Shown here piece by piece: positions 1-6,595 of a stretch of 12,927 bases of DNA. Origin of the DNA: Methanoregula sp. UBA276 (lineage in GTDB: Archaea; Halobacteriota; Methanomicrobia; Methanomicrobiales; Methanospirillaceae); NCBI GenBank assembly GCA_002508495.1, contig DANA01000134.1:1-12927 (forward strand), in the 5' to 3' direction. Below the pieces are notes generated by a model that was not told where the DNA came from, ran no database searches, and was given only the letters and a program-made list of their open reading frames with translations. Numbering within the stretch: the stretch's first letter is position 1; each line of letters begins with the position of its first letter. Position numbers and translations under genes: made by a program.

Positions 1-204
1 ACTAACCTTGGCTTTTTCCCAGGTAATGGAAATCAGATTCGAAAACCAGTTTTTTTGTGCTCCCGGAGAAACGCACATAAACGAAGGTTCACACTCATAT
101 CTTGAAAAACACCTGTATTATGAATATGTGCGAGGGCCCCCTGCATCATGCCCCCTCACGGGATACAGTGGGGCAAGTTCGGTTTCTGAAAATAAGTCGT
201 TGAG

Positions 205-237
205 GCCGCCACGGGGGCGCCCCGCGGGGGTGGCGGC
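205..237. repeat. GC-rich hairpin
   Basis: GCCGCCAC at 205-212 and GTGGCGGC at 230-237 are perfect 8-bp complements. The 17-base insert between them contains the self-complementary GGGGCGCCCC (214-223). The element is far richer in GC than its flanks. No T-run follows on either strand, so it is not a simple intrinsic terminator. It could be a transcript-end structure, a small mobile-element remnant or a protein site. Confidence 0.55.
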
Positions 238-540
238 GGGCATCGCAATACCTTTGCGAACGCTCTGGAAATATTGCCGGCAATGTTTTTTCCGGGGAAA
301 TCCTTCTTCCGGATATTTCATCCCTCCTGCGCCATCCCTGCCCTCAAGGGGGCGGGGATGCATGCGATGTTTCCTTATTTCCAGTCGAGAACGGTTCCGA
401 TAAAAACGGTTATCACAAAACAGAAATTAAGGCCACCAGAAAAGGCGCCCTTTCTGGTCGGCGGCTCACGCAATGCAATGGCAGATGTATTCATCGTTTG
501 TCGTACCCGCTTGAATGAGCGAAGAGAAAAAAAGAGAGCA

Positions 541-557
541 CCTAAAAAAAAGCCCGG
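541..557 (-). terminator. T-run terminator after the 119-residue gene
   Basis: Directly after the stop codon of the minus-strand gene, the minus strand reads CCGGGC followed by eight T residues. Archaeal RNA polymerase terminates at such T-tracts. No strong hairpin precedes it. Confidence 0.5.
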
Positions 558-917
558 TTACCGTTTCCGGTCCTCATCCGGGATCGTCTCCCCGATGACG
601 CGAACCCCCAGGAATTTGAGGCCCAGTGCCTGGACCTTCTCTGATATCAGCGAAGGGTCGGGATTTTTCCCGCGTGCCCTGACATGGTAATGATAATATT
701 CCGGGGTGATGACATACCGTTTCTCTTCAAGAAAACTCAGTATCGCTTCCCGTTTTCTTCCGGATATCTGGAGGATTCCGCCATCCCACACCTTCATTCG
801 GATATCATACCCCTCTTTTCCCACATCATACTGGAGACCGGAAATAACCTGCCCGGTCTCAAACGTGCCGGTAGTATCCCGGCAAATCTCATAATCCGGT
901 CTTTTCCTTAAAGCCAT
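558..917 (-). CDS. Unrecognised 119-residue protein
   Basis: I do not recognise this protein. It is soluble and mixed in charge, with no signal peptide or membrane segment. An N-terminal part (about residues 1-55, with YDIRMKVWDGG) looks like beta strands. A helix follows (KREAILSFLEEKR, about 54-66), then a Tyr/His-rich strand (ITPEYYHYHVRARG), and a C-terminal helix-strand unit ends in a charged tail. The ATG at 917 is preceded by a strong AGGAGG-type SD, and a TATA-like element lies about 60 bases upstream, so expression is likely. A T-run follows the stop. It stands alone: the next minus-strand gene upstream starts 545 bases away. It is probably a lineage-restricted small protein of methanogens (inference). 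Codon use resembles that of its neighbours. Confidence 0.75.
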   Translation of the reverse strand: MALRKRPDYEICRDTTGTFETGQVISGLQYDVGKEGYDIRMKVWDGGILQISGRKREAILSFLEEKRYVITPEYYHYHVRARGKNPDPSLISEKVQALGLKFLGVRVIGETIPDEDRKR

Positions 918-973
918 TGCGATCCCCCCTCCTATTTTTTCCCCCTGGCGGGCTGGTTGTTATTCTCCGCACC

Positions 974-984
974 GGTATAAATAT
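974..984 (-). promoter_or_regulatory. TATA-like promoter element for the 119-residue gene
   Basis: The minus strand reads ATATTTATACC here, about 57-67 bases upstream of the ATG at 917. The plus strand reads GGTATAAATAT, an equally good BRE/TATA sequence, but no convincing plus-strand gene follows, so I assign it to the minus gene. Confidence 0.35.
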
Positions 985-1180
985 GGATGGTAAGTCACCT
1001 CCCGCGGTCATGGTAATGCAGGTTACCGGGGAGTCTCTTCCTGCACGAAAATTGCCCCCGGGACAAGGGTATGGACGTTACGGGAATAACTCAGTAAGCA
1101 AAAAACGATGGGGATGGAAAAATGGTGCACTGCCCGGAGTTCCCGGGAGCGGACCGCGATATTCTCTTCTCCGGTTGCCC

Positions 1181-1462
1181 TTACGGGTATTCCATTTCCT
1201 TGAGTGTCCGGTCGGCAAGTTCCTTCATGCGGGCCGAGATCCGGTTTGAGGAGGTATAATCCACGTCTTTCATGGCATTGGCGATCTCGGTTCCCAGCAC
1301 GAAAATGGCATACTTGTGCTCCATCTTGCTCTTGTGCTGCTGCGACGGGGTGATTTTGAGAGCATTGTATTGAGAGAATTTCAACTCCGGGTTGACCTCC
1401 TCAAAATATTCCTTCACCTCAAAGAGCATCTGGTGCAGGTTGATGAGTTCTTCTTTGTGCAT
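1181..1462 (-). CDS. UPF0058 family protein
   Basis: The 93-residue protein matches the small archaeal UPF0058 family. Its N-terminus (MHKEELINLHQMLFEVKEYFE) and the region around QYNALKITPSQQHKSKMEHKYAIFVLG are what I recognise. Family members are short helical proteins of about 90 residues found in euryarchaea; their role is not established. His, Glu and Lys residues around 3-10 and 41-49 could bind metal, but that is inference. The ATG at 1462 gives the usual family length. A GGAG motif lies about 12 bases before it, slightly far for an SD, and a TATA-like sequence lies 40-50 bases upstream. The gene lies 67 bases after the end of dnaG on the same strand and has its own likely promoter. 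Confidence 0.85.
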   Translation of the reverse strand: MHKEELINLHQMLFEVKEYFEEVNPELKFSQYNALKITPSQQHKSKMEHKYAIFVLGTEIANAMKDVDYTSSNRISARMKELADRTLKEMEYP

Positions 1463-1501
1463 AGAATCGAGCCACTCCAGATTGTACGATGGTCTGGATC
1501 T

Positions 1502-1514
1502 GCATAAATAAATT
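1502..1514 (-). promoter_or_regulatory. TATA-like element for the UPF0058 gene
   Basis: The minus strand reads AATTTATTTATGC in the 67-base gap between the dnaG stop and the UPF0058 start. It lies about 40-50 bases upstream of the ATG, compatible with a short leader. Confidence 0.4.
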
Positions 1515-1529
1515 TGTCTTGAGGAGTTT

Positions 1530-2750
1530 TCACCCGCTCATTTTCAGGAGCCGGACCGAAAGCGGGCGCTTCACGATCCCCGGATAGTTCCGCGCCGCAA
1601 CAAAAATGAGCCCCTTCTGGGCCATGCGGTCGAGGAGTTTCTGGTCAACCGGGCGATCAAGGACAAGGCCCGTTGCGGTACTTTCCAGGGTCTCGATTGC
1701 TTTCTCCACCTCGTCTGCCGGGATCTCGCGGACCACTGCCAGGTCATCGTTTAAGAACCGGGCAAGGTTGTTTCCCTTTACATCATCGTAATGGTCGCGG
1801 ATATTCTGCGGGGCAGACCCCGGCTCCCGTCTCCGAGCCGGCTGGCGGCTCCTGCGGGCATGCCCGTCATCCCCTTCAGACCCCCCTTTCTGGCCCCGGA
1901 GTTCGGGCAGTTCGGCGGCATCCTCAAAATACTGGTCCCGGACATACTCGACCGGCACCTTGTTCCGGAGGGTTTTTATGACCTCTTTTCTGGTCATGTC
2001 CTCGACACTTTTCCCCCGGGGCGAGAAGGCGACATAATCGATATCCGCAACCTGCAGCAGTTCGCGCAGGATGAGTTCTCCGCCGCGGTCCCCGTCAAAG
2101 AACGCGGTTGTCGTCTTCTTCTCGCAGAGCTCGATTACCGTCCTTGGGATGTTGGTCCCCTCCACCGCAACGGCATTCTTGATGCCGTACCGCAGCAGGT
2201 TGATGACATCGGCCCGGCCTTCAACAATGATGATGGCATCGGAGTCGAGCACGTTTGGCCCGGCGGGTGCTTTATCCTCACCGAGTGTCGCGATCTTCTC
2301 GACCCGGAGACTCTGCCGGACATCGTCCAGCAGTTCATCGGAATCGATCGTGCCGTCATCGAAGCGCTCGATCAGGATCTCTTTTGCCCGGTCGACAATC
2401 TTTTTGCGCTTGCTGACGCGGATATCCTCAACGGACTCGACAACCACCTGCGCAACGCAGGGGCCCACGCGGTCGATGGTCTCGAGCGATGCCGCAAGGA
2501 TCGCCGTCTCTGCCCGGTCAAGCGAACTGGAGATTAAAATCTCGCCTTTCGTCTCGCCTTTCTTGCTCGTTATCTGGACATCGATACGTCCGACACGTCC
2601 TGTTCTCTGGAGATCCCGGAGATCGAGATCTTCGCCGAGTAACCCTTCAGTCTGCCCGAATATGGCACCGACTACGTCAGGTTTCTCGACCACCCCCTCT
2701 GCGGTGAGGCTGATGTGAATAAGGTACTTGGTAGTATCCGGTGAATACAA
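1530..2750 (-). CDS. dnaG: Archaeal DnaG-type TOPRIM protein
   Basis: A 406-residue archaeal DnaG. In archaea this protein has weak primase activity and is mainly known as a subunit of the RNA-degrading exosome, where it helps with poly(A) recognition. The N-terminus (MYSPDTTKYLIHISL, then EKPDVVGAIFGQTEGLLG at 22-39) is typical of the family. The TOPRIM domain spans about 170-260, with the catalytic Glu177 in IIVEGRAD and the Asp219-x-Asp221 pair in FFDGDRGG. A Gly/Arg-rich linker follows at about 287-312 and then a conserved C-terminal domain ending at KMSG. The start is TTG at 2750: it gives the conserved family N-terminus, and GGGGGTG lies seven bases upstream. No in-frame ATG lies nearby. 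It is separated from the upstream DUF167 gene by about 160 bases holding a strong TATA box, so it is probably transcribed alone. Confidence 0.95.
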   Translation of the reverse strand: MYSPDTTKYLIHISLTAEGVVEKPDVVGAIFGQTEGLLGEDLDLRDLQRTGRVGRIDVQITSKKGETKGEILISSSLDRAETAILAASLETIDRVGPCVAQVVVESVEDIRVSKRKKIVDRAKEILIERFDDGTIDSDELLDDVRQSLRVEKIATLGEDKAPAGPNVLDSDAIIIVEGRADVINLLRYGIKNAVAVEGTNIPRTVIELCEKKTTTAFFDGDRGGELILRELLQVADIDYVAFSPRGKSVEDMTRKEVIKTLRNKVPVEYVRDQYFEDAAELPELRGQKGGSEGDDGHARRSRQPARRREPGSAPQNIRDHYDDVKGNNLARFLNDDLAVVREIPADEVEKAIETLESTATGLVLDRPVDQKLLDRMAQKGLIFVAARNYPGIVKRPLSVRLLKMSG

Positions 2751-2798
2751 GTAAACGCACCCCCATGTATCATGCCATGCATGTAACGCGTGATCATA

Positions 2799-2817
2799 GG
2801 TATAAAATATATATATT
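2799..2817 (-). promoter_or_regulatory. TATA box of dnaG
   Basis: The minus strand has a long AT run (AATATATATATTTTATACC). It is the most AT-rich patch of the region and sits about 50-65 bases upstream of the TTG start, which allows a leader of roughly 25-40 bases carrying the GGGGGTG SD. Four CATG tetramers cluster between it and the gene (2764-2783). Confidence 0.5.
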
Positions 2818-2892
2818 ACGAGGAATTACTTAAAGTACAGGTTTCAACCACCAAGGAAATACCTGACGATCCATTCTGGTAAAACGGAACCG

Positions 2893-2909
2893 GAAAAACC
2901 CGCGTTTTT
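2893..2909 (-). terminator. T-run terminator after the DUF167 gene
   Basis: Immediately after the stop codon, the minus strand reads AAAAACGCGGGTTTTTCC. The A and T runs could pair weakly, and the T5 tract can terminate archaeal transcription. Confidence 0.35.
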
Positions 2910-3224
2910 TTACAAGACCCGGCTGAGCCGGTTGATAATCTCGTCTTTTCCCCGGCCTGCCACGAGCACTTTTTTCTGCGATGAGGTTTGGCCGGACTGG
3001 ATGCTGATTGCTGATGCGGGAACATCCAGCGTTGCAGCAACAAGCGCGATGACGGCCTTGTTGGCCCTGCCTTCGAGTGCCGGTGCGGTTACCCGGCAGC
3101 CGATAGCCTTTCGCCATGCATTGTACCCTGAAGGGAATGCAGGATGTTTTGCACCGGCAGTCACTTCAAGTGCGATGCGGGTCCCGTGCGGGTCATCAAA
3201 AACAGCTTCAGCAAAGTCCTGCAT
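2910..3224 (-). CDS. DUF167 / YggU family protein
   Basis: A 104-residue member of the DUF167 (UPF0235, YggU) family of small alpha/beta proteins of unknown biochemical role found in bacteria, archaea and eukaryotes. The family signature is clear: VTAGAK near residue 20, then VTAPALEGRANKAVIALVA in mid-protein, and SGQTSSQKKVLV near the C-terminus. I chose the ATG at 3224 (MQDFAEAVF) because family members usually begin only 10-20 residues before the VTxGAK strand. An in-frame ATG at 3275 would add 17 residues; it has GGTGAT two bases upstream, so it cannot be excluded. The gene is followed by a T-run and then by the dnaG promoter. Confidence 0.88.
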   Translation of the reverse strand: MQDFAEAVFDDPHGTRIALEVTAGAKHPAFPSGYNAWRKAIGCRVTAPALEGRANKAVIALVAATLDVPASAISIQSGQTSSQKKVLVAGRGKDEIINRLSRVL

Positions 3225-3481
3225 GGTGGCATGATCCCGGTCATGAGGAAAATGTTGCCCGGCATTAACGCACATGGATCACCAGTGGCTGGTGCCGTAC
3301 TTCACCTGTGTTTTAACCCATGCCGGGCAGTTGGTGCCTGTCGCGCAACCGGGTTGTCCCGTGGATCATATCCAGACGCTTGTCAATCGATCTCCCGGGG
3401 ACCTATGGAGGCGCATGTATCGGCACCATCATGTTCTCTTTTGTGCTATTTAGCCCTTCGGCACCGGGCATCCGGCACCGA

Positions 3482-4750
3482 TTAGGAGATCTCTTCGTTC
3501 TTGTATCCCCGGCCGGCGATCCAACGGGGGTTTGCGCGGAAAAATTCACCGTCATCAAACACAACTTCGCCACCCATAATGACCTGCACGGGAAAGATCG
3601 CTTTCATCCCTTCAAACGGTGTCCAGCCACACCGGCTGTGCAGCAGGTCACCTTCGATAGGTACGGGGGTTTTTAGGGAGATGGAAAAATCAGCGCGGTT
3701 TCCAGGATAAAACCCGGCAGGCGGGATCCCGAGGATCCCTGCAGGTTTTGTCGAAGTTTTTGTGATGATATCGAAAAGCCCGATCTTCTTTTCATGGTAC
3801 CTGCCAAGGAGGAGGGGGACCATGGTCTCGACACCGGGTACCCCGGAAGGTGCGTCAGGGAACGGAACCGCTTTATCCTCCGTCGTATGGGGTGCATGGT
3901 CGGAGGCGATGATATCTATTTGGTCCCAGGCATCCCATAACGCCTTCTGCTCCCGTTCACTCCTCAGGGGGGGGTTCATCTTGCCACGGGTATCGGTATC
4001 TGCAAACATCTCGTGCGACAGGAAGAGGTGGTGGGGGGTGACTTCAACGGTACCGGTTGCTGCCGCAACCGATCCGGCCGTGCTCAGGTGACAGAAGTGG
4101 AGCCGGCACCCTGTGGCGTTGCACCGCCCGACTGCCCGGACTGCCCGGACTTCCCCTTCTGCGGAGCGGAGGCCGGCATGATCCGGTAATGACGCGCCGG
4201 TTCCCGGCGTTACCTCTTCAGCATGGATGGTAGCAACGGCACCCAGCCGGTGGATCTCCGCAAGGGCGCGGGCAAGCACAGGTTCATCCACGGCATCGCC
4301 GTAACTGGATGGGGCAAAGAATGTCTCCCCAAACAGCGCTGAGCCGGCATCCCACATGGCAGAAAGCGGGGTCGTTTTTGTCACGCTGCTGTTGATCGCA
4401 AAACTGCACAGGGAATGCACGCGTGCGTCCTCCACTCGCGAAACGAAGGTTTCCGGTGTGGTGAGGGGCGGGACCGTGTTGGGCTGGTCGACAACGACCG
4501 TTACCCCCCCGGCAAGGGCGCTCCTGCTCCCCGAATCCCAGTCCTCTTTTGCTGCCTGCACCCCGCCCCGCATGTGAACATGGAGGTCAACGGCAGCCGG
4601 CAGCACCAGATGGCCGGTGCAGTCAATGGTCCGGTCTGCCCGGGTTCCCGCCCCGCAATGGGCAACCCTGCCGTTTTCACAGAAGATATCTGCAACCCTG
4701 CCGCCGGGTATGTGCACGTTTTTCAGCAGCAGGGTGCGTGACGGGGTCAT
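3482..4750 (-). CDS. pyrC: Dihydroorotase
   Basis: A 422-residue dihydroorotase, the amidohydrolase that cyclises N-carbamoyl-aspartate to dihydroorotate in pyrimidine synthesis. Counting from the ATG at 4750, the metal-binding HxH of VDLHVHMRGG is at 57/59. Further metal or active-site residues are His176 in ATIHAEE, His221 in LHFCHLS and the catalytic Asp284 in ASDHAPHT. GVPGVETMVPLLL and NRADFSI are also family hallmarks. I see no obvious carboxylated-lysine segment after the FFAPSSYGD stretch, as in type I enzymes that use an Asp (inference). Three tandem starts exist: GTG 4759, ATG 4753 and ATG 4750. The minus strand reads AGTGAT just upstream, so 4750 has the best SD spacing. A TATA-like CCTTTTATGG lies about 25-33 bases upstream. 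It diverges from the gene at 4897 across a 146-base region that carries a large inverted repeat. Confidence 0.95.
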   Translation of the reverse strand: MTPSRTLLLKNVHIPGGRVADIFCENGRVAHCGAGTRADRTIDCTGHLVLPAAVDLHVHMRGGVQAAKEDWDSGSRSALAGGVTVVVDQPNTVPPLTTPETFVSRVEDARVHSLCSFAINSSVTKTTPLSAMWDAGSALFGETFFAPSSYGDAVDEPVLARALAEIHRLGAVATIHAEEVTPGTGASLPDHAGLRSAEGEVRAVRAVGRCNATGCRLHFCHLSTAGSVAAATGTVEVTPHHLFLSHEMFADTDTRGKMNPPLRSEREQKALWDAWDQIDIIASDHAPHTTEDKAVPFPDAPSGVPGVETMVPLLLGRYHEKKIGLFDIITKTSTKPAGILGIPPAGFYPGNRADFSISLKTPVPIEGDLLHSRCGWTPFEGMKAIFPVQVIMGGEVVFDDGEFFRANPRWIAGRGYKNEEIS

Positions 4751-4773
4751 CATTATCACTTTTTTTTACCCGA

Positions 4774-4783
4774 CCATAAAAGG
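4774..4783 (-). promoter_or_regulatory. TATA-like element for pyrC
   Basis: The minus strand reads CCTTTTATGG about 25-33 bases before the start codons of pyrC. This position would place the transcript start very near the ATG, giving a very short or absent leader. Confidence 0.35.
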
Positions 4784-4812
4784 ATGGTGCAAGAAGGGGG
4801 TGCTCTCACCGA

Positions 4813-4843
4813 CAGGTATTCAATACCCCGTGCTGAATACCTG
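4813..4843. repeat. Perfect 10-bp inverted repeat, candidate operator
   Basis: CAGGTATTCA (4813-4822) and TGAATACCTG (4834-4843) are exact reverse complements separated by 11 bases, so the half-site centres are 21 bp apart, two turns of B-DNA. It lies between the divergent pyrC gene and the exported-protein gene at 4897, 63 bases from the former and 53 from the latter. Spacing and symmetry suit a dimeric regulator. No T-run follows, which argues against a terminator. Confidence 0.5.
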
Positions 4844-4853
4844 ATTACGAACG

Positions 4854-4881
4854 GCCGCTCTCCTGCAGCAGGTGGAGCGGC
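4854..4881 (+). promoter_or_regulatory. Leader hairpin upstream of the exported-protein gene
   Basis: GCCGCTC (4854-4860) pairs with GAGCGGC (4875-4881). Inside, CCTG (4862-4865) pairs with CAGG (4869-4872) around a three-base loop. In the transcript of the gene starting at 4897 the helix ends just before the GGGGGC that is its likely SD, so it could influence translation. Confidence 0.35.
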
Positions 4882-4896
4882 TGGGGGCAAAAAACC

Positions 4897-5637
4897 ATGG
4901 ACCGGATTATCAAAATCACCCTCGGACTGCTGGTCGTCATCCTCGGGGCGACCATCGCCTATGCCGCATTCACCGGCTATGTTACGATAACGTACGAGGC
5001 AACAAAGACCAGTACCTACTCCTATACGCTTGATATAACCACCGACCATACGCTGACCGATGCCACGTTCTTTATTCCCGTCCCTGCTGATTCGCGGGGA
5101 AATTCCCCCATCGTCTCCGCATATAGTGCAAAGGTCATGCCGGGGATCTTCGAATCCTGGCAGACCACCCTGTTCGACACCGGCAAGGAAACGCTCCTGA
5201 AAATCCAGATCCCGCTCCTGACCGTCCCGGCCGGCTATGGCCCGGATAATCCCTACACGCTCTCCGTGCAGGCAGACCTGCCATCGGAGACGACCATCGA
5301 TACGGTAAATCCCGTGGAAGCAAGCCCGGTCTATGGCACGATCCGGGACCTGAAAAAAGTCACCTGTTCCGGGTCTCCTTCCGCCAGTATGGAATGCTTT
5401 ACCTTCACGACATCCCTCTATGCCGATTATACCGCGGACCCGAATACCGCCCTTACCATCAAATCCGGTGTCACGGGAACGAACCGCTGGACGGTGTTTG
5501 AACCCCGCTCCAATGAATACACCACAGACATCAGGGTCCTGATGCATGGCGGGAACCACGGGTGGGAAACGGTGAAAGGTACCTTGATGAGCCGGATTGG
5601 ATCGTACGAGTACCCGTTTTATATTCCCCCATCCTGA
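4897..5637 (+). CDS. Membrane-anchored exported protein, unknown function
   Basis: A 246-residue protein with a short positive N-terminus (MDRIIK), one hydrophobic helix (about residues 6-25, LGLLVVILGATIAYAAF), and then a long Thr/Ser/Tyr/Pro-rich extracellular-looking part with alternating beta-strand character. No known domain is evident. It fits an uncleaved anchor or signal peptide followed by a beta-sandwich domain outside the cell. The ATG at 4897 follows GGGGGC by eight bases. A minus-strand open frame covers the same stretch, but it encodes an Arg/Gly/His-rich translation without motifs and is a coding shadow. The next gene, ywbE-like, starts 19 bases after the stop, so the two are probably cotranscribed. 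Function is unknown. Confidence 0.8.
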   Translation: MDRIIKITLGLLVVILGATIAYAAFTGYVTITYEATKTSTYSYTLDITTDHTLTDATFFIPVPADSRGNSPIVSAYSAKVMPGIFESWQTTLFDTGKETLLKIQIPLLTVPAGYGPDNPYTLSVQADLPSETTIDTVNPVEASPVYGTIRDLKKVTCSGSPSASMECFTFTTSLYADYTADPNTALTIKSGVTGTNRWTVFEPRSNEYTTDIRVLMHGGNHGWETVKGTLMSRIGSYEYPFYIPPS

Positions 5638-5656
5638 TTTTTTGGTCTCTTCACTC

Positions 5657-5878
5657 ATGGATACCGGCAGCAACCCGAAAAACAGGTCATCGATCCGCGC
5701 AGGAATGTGCGTTGATATCGTGACAAAAGAGGACCAGCGGAGCGGCAGGAGGACCCGGGGTGTGGTGCAGGAGATCCTGACAAACTCATCCTTTCACCCC
5801 CATGGCATCAAGGTCAGGCTTCTGGATGGCCATGTGGGACGGGTTTTTGCCATTGCCCCAAACGATCCCAAGCAGTAA
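5657..5878 (+). CDS. YwbE family protein (DUF2196)
   Basis: A 73-residue protein of the YwbE/DUF2196 family, a small beta-rich domain of unknown function. The family pattern is clear: an IRAGMCVDIVTKEDQRSG strand, then TRGVVQEILTNSS, HPHGIKVRL, and DGHVGRVFAI. The ATG at 5657 gives the usual family length of 65-75 residues; the open frame continues upstream to an ATG at 5597 inside the previous gene, which would add 20 unrelated residues. No clear SD precedes 5657. The short gap to the upstream exported-protein gene suggests translation from a shared transcript. Its job in this context is unknown. Confidence 0.88.
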   Translation: MDTGSNPKNRSSIRAGMCVDIVTKEDQRSGRRTRGVVQEILTNSSFHPHGIKVRLLDGHVGRVFAIAPNDPKQ

Positions 5879-5961
5879 CGGAGATGGGATCTGCACTACA
5901 GGTATCCGCCCTTAAAAACGCCATTGTGCGGCAGCGGGGAATCGATCCAAAAGATCATGCT

Positions 5962-5970
5962 GATATAAAA
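5962..5970 (+). promoter_or_regulatory. TATA-like element for the lipoprotein gene
   Basis: GATATAAAA sits with its centre about 24 bases upstream of the ATG at 5990. That spacing would place transcription start at or next to the start codon, predicting a leaderless or nearly leaderless mRNA. The lack of a good SD before 5990 agrees with this. Confidence 0.4.
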
Positions 5971-5989
5971 CCATCACGAGAATATTCCT

Positions 5990-6451
5990 ATGAATCCACG
6001 CATTGTGCTCTCTTTTTTCGTTCTTCTCTGTATTGCCATCGCGATTGCCGGTTGCACCGGAGCCCCGGCAGAACCAGTACCCGCAGCAACGGCGGCAGAA
6101 CCCGGTGTTGTATCATCACCGGCAGCGGCATCAGGTTCCGCCCTCAATCCCACGGAGAATGAGTCTCCCGGTGAAGGCCGGAACGTCAACGTGAATATCG
6201 AAAAAGATCACCTGGGTATGATCCATGCCACATTCCAGGGGGGTCCCGGACTCATCCACGTGAGAAAGATTGTCGTGACCGTGAACCGTTCCGATGGGGA
6301 GGTCAGGACTGCTGAAGTCGGGATCACGCTTGACGATTCCGCAACCATTGAAGGCACAAAAGCAACCGACCGGGCCATGGTACACGTGACGTTTTCCGAC
6401 GGGAAGACCTACAAGATCTACGATGAACTGGTACCCTTCAAAGTCCGTTGA
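5990..6451 (+). CDS. Putative lipoprotein, unknown function
   Basis: A 153-residue secreted protein. Residues 1-21 are a signal peptide with a hydrophobic core (VLSFFVLLCIAIAIAG) and a lipobox AGC with Cys22, so the mature protein is probably lipid-anchored on the outer face of the membrane. An Ala/Pro/Glu-rich linker runs to about residue 60. The remaining 90 residues alternate hydrophobic and polar residues like a small beta-sandwich (VRKIVVTVNRSDGEV, AMVHVTFSDGKTYKIYDELVPFKV). Similar anchored beta-domain lipoproteins are common in methanogens (family-level knowledge); none has a role I can name. It has its own TATA-like element and is followed by a terminator, so it is probably a single-gene transcript between the ywbE-like gene and the kai operon. 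Confidence 0.85.
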   Translation: MNPRIVLSFFVLLCIAIAIAGCTGAPAEPVPAATAAEPGVVSSPAAASGSALNPTENESPGEGRNVNVNIEKDHLGMIHATFQGGPGLIHVRKIVVTVNRSDGEVRTAEVGITLDDSATIEGTKATDRAMVHVTFSDGKTYKIYDELVPFKVR

Positions 6452-6465
6452 GCAGGACGATGATC

Positions 6466-6506
6466 CTTTTTTAACCGGGGAATTCTGTGATGCCCCGGCC
6501 ATTTTT
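6466..6506 (+). terminator. Terminator after the lipoprotein gene
   Basis: A T6 run is followed by a perfect 6-bp stem, CCGGGG (6475-6480) with CCCCGG (6493-6498), a 12-base loop, and then a T5 run (6502-6506). The layout resembles an intrinsic terminator and insulates the kai operon from upstream transcription. Confidence 0.6.
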
Positions 6507-6510
6507 AGAC

Positions 6511-6521
6511 AAAACATTTAT
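6511..6521 (+). promoter_or_regulatory. Candidate promoter of the kai operon
   Basis: AAAACATTTAT directly follows the terminator and lies about 75-85 bases upstream of the proposed kaiC start, leaving room for a leader with the GGAG SD. A second AT patch, GATATATT at 6569-6576, is closer and could instead give a leaderless mRNA. Confidence 0.35.
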
Positions 6522-6595
6522 CCCGTCACCCCCCTCCCGTAAGTACACATGCAATCATAATTACCAATGATATATTCCCCGACGGGAGATGTTCC

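Larger units (their letters stand above)
1..557. other. Gene-poor stretch at window start
   Basis: I see no convincing gene here. Open frames exist on both strands, for example a plus frame from a TTG at 8 to 403, but their translations are low-complexity and Arg/Pro/Ser-rich, have no good SD, and match no family I recognise. The stretch contains a strong GC-rich hairpin at 205-237 and, at its right edge, the terminator of the minus-strand gene that ends at 558. It may include the leader or trailer of a gene lying left of the window. Confidence 0.5.

Noticed and set aside
917..1249. A 110-codon plus frame downstream of the TATA-like sequence at 972-985
   Set aside because: Composition is Pro/Gly-rich without motifs, there is no SD, and it runs into the UPF0058 gene on the other strand.
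1791..2537. A 248-codon plus-strand open frame opposite dnaG
   Set aside because: It lies fully within the TOPRIM and linker region of dnaG and has no recognisable domain; typical antisense shadow of a GC-biased gene.
4756..5673. A 305-codon minus-strand open frame opposite the exported-protein gene
   Set aside because: The plus strand encodes a signal anchor and a plausible extracellular domain with an SD; the minus translation is Arg/Gly/His-rich and motif-free, and it would run into the start of pyrC.
5884..6162. A 92-codon plus frame between the YwbE-like and lipoprotein genes
   Set aside because: Most of it overlaps the lipoprotein signal-peptide region in another frame; the unique part has no family resemblance, although a GGAG sits directly at its start.
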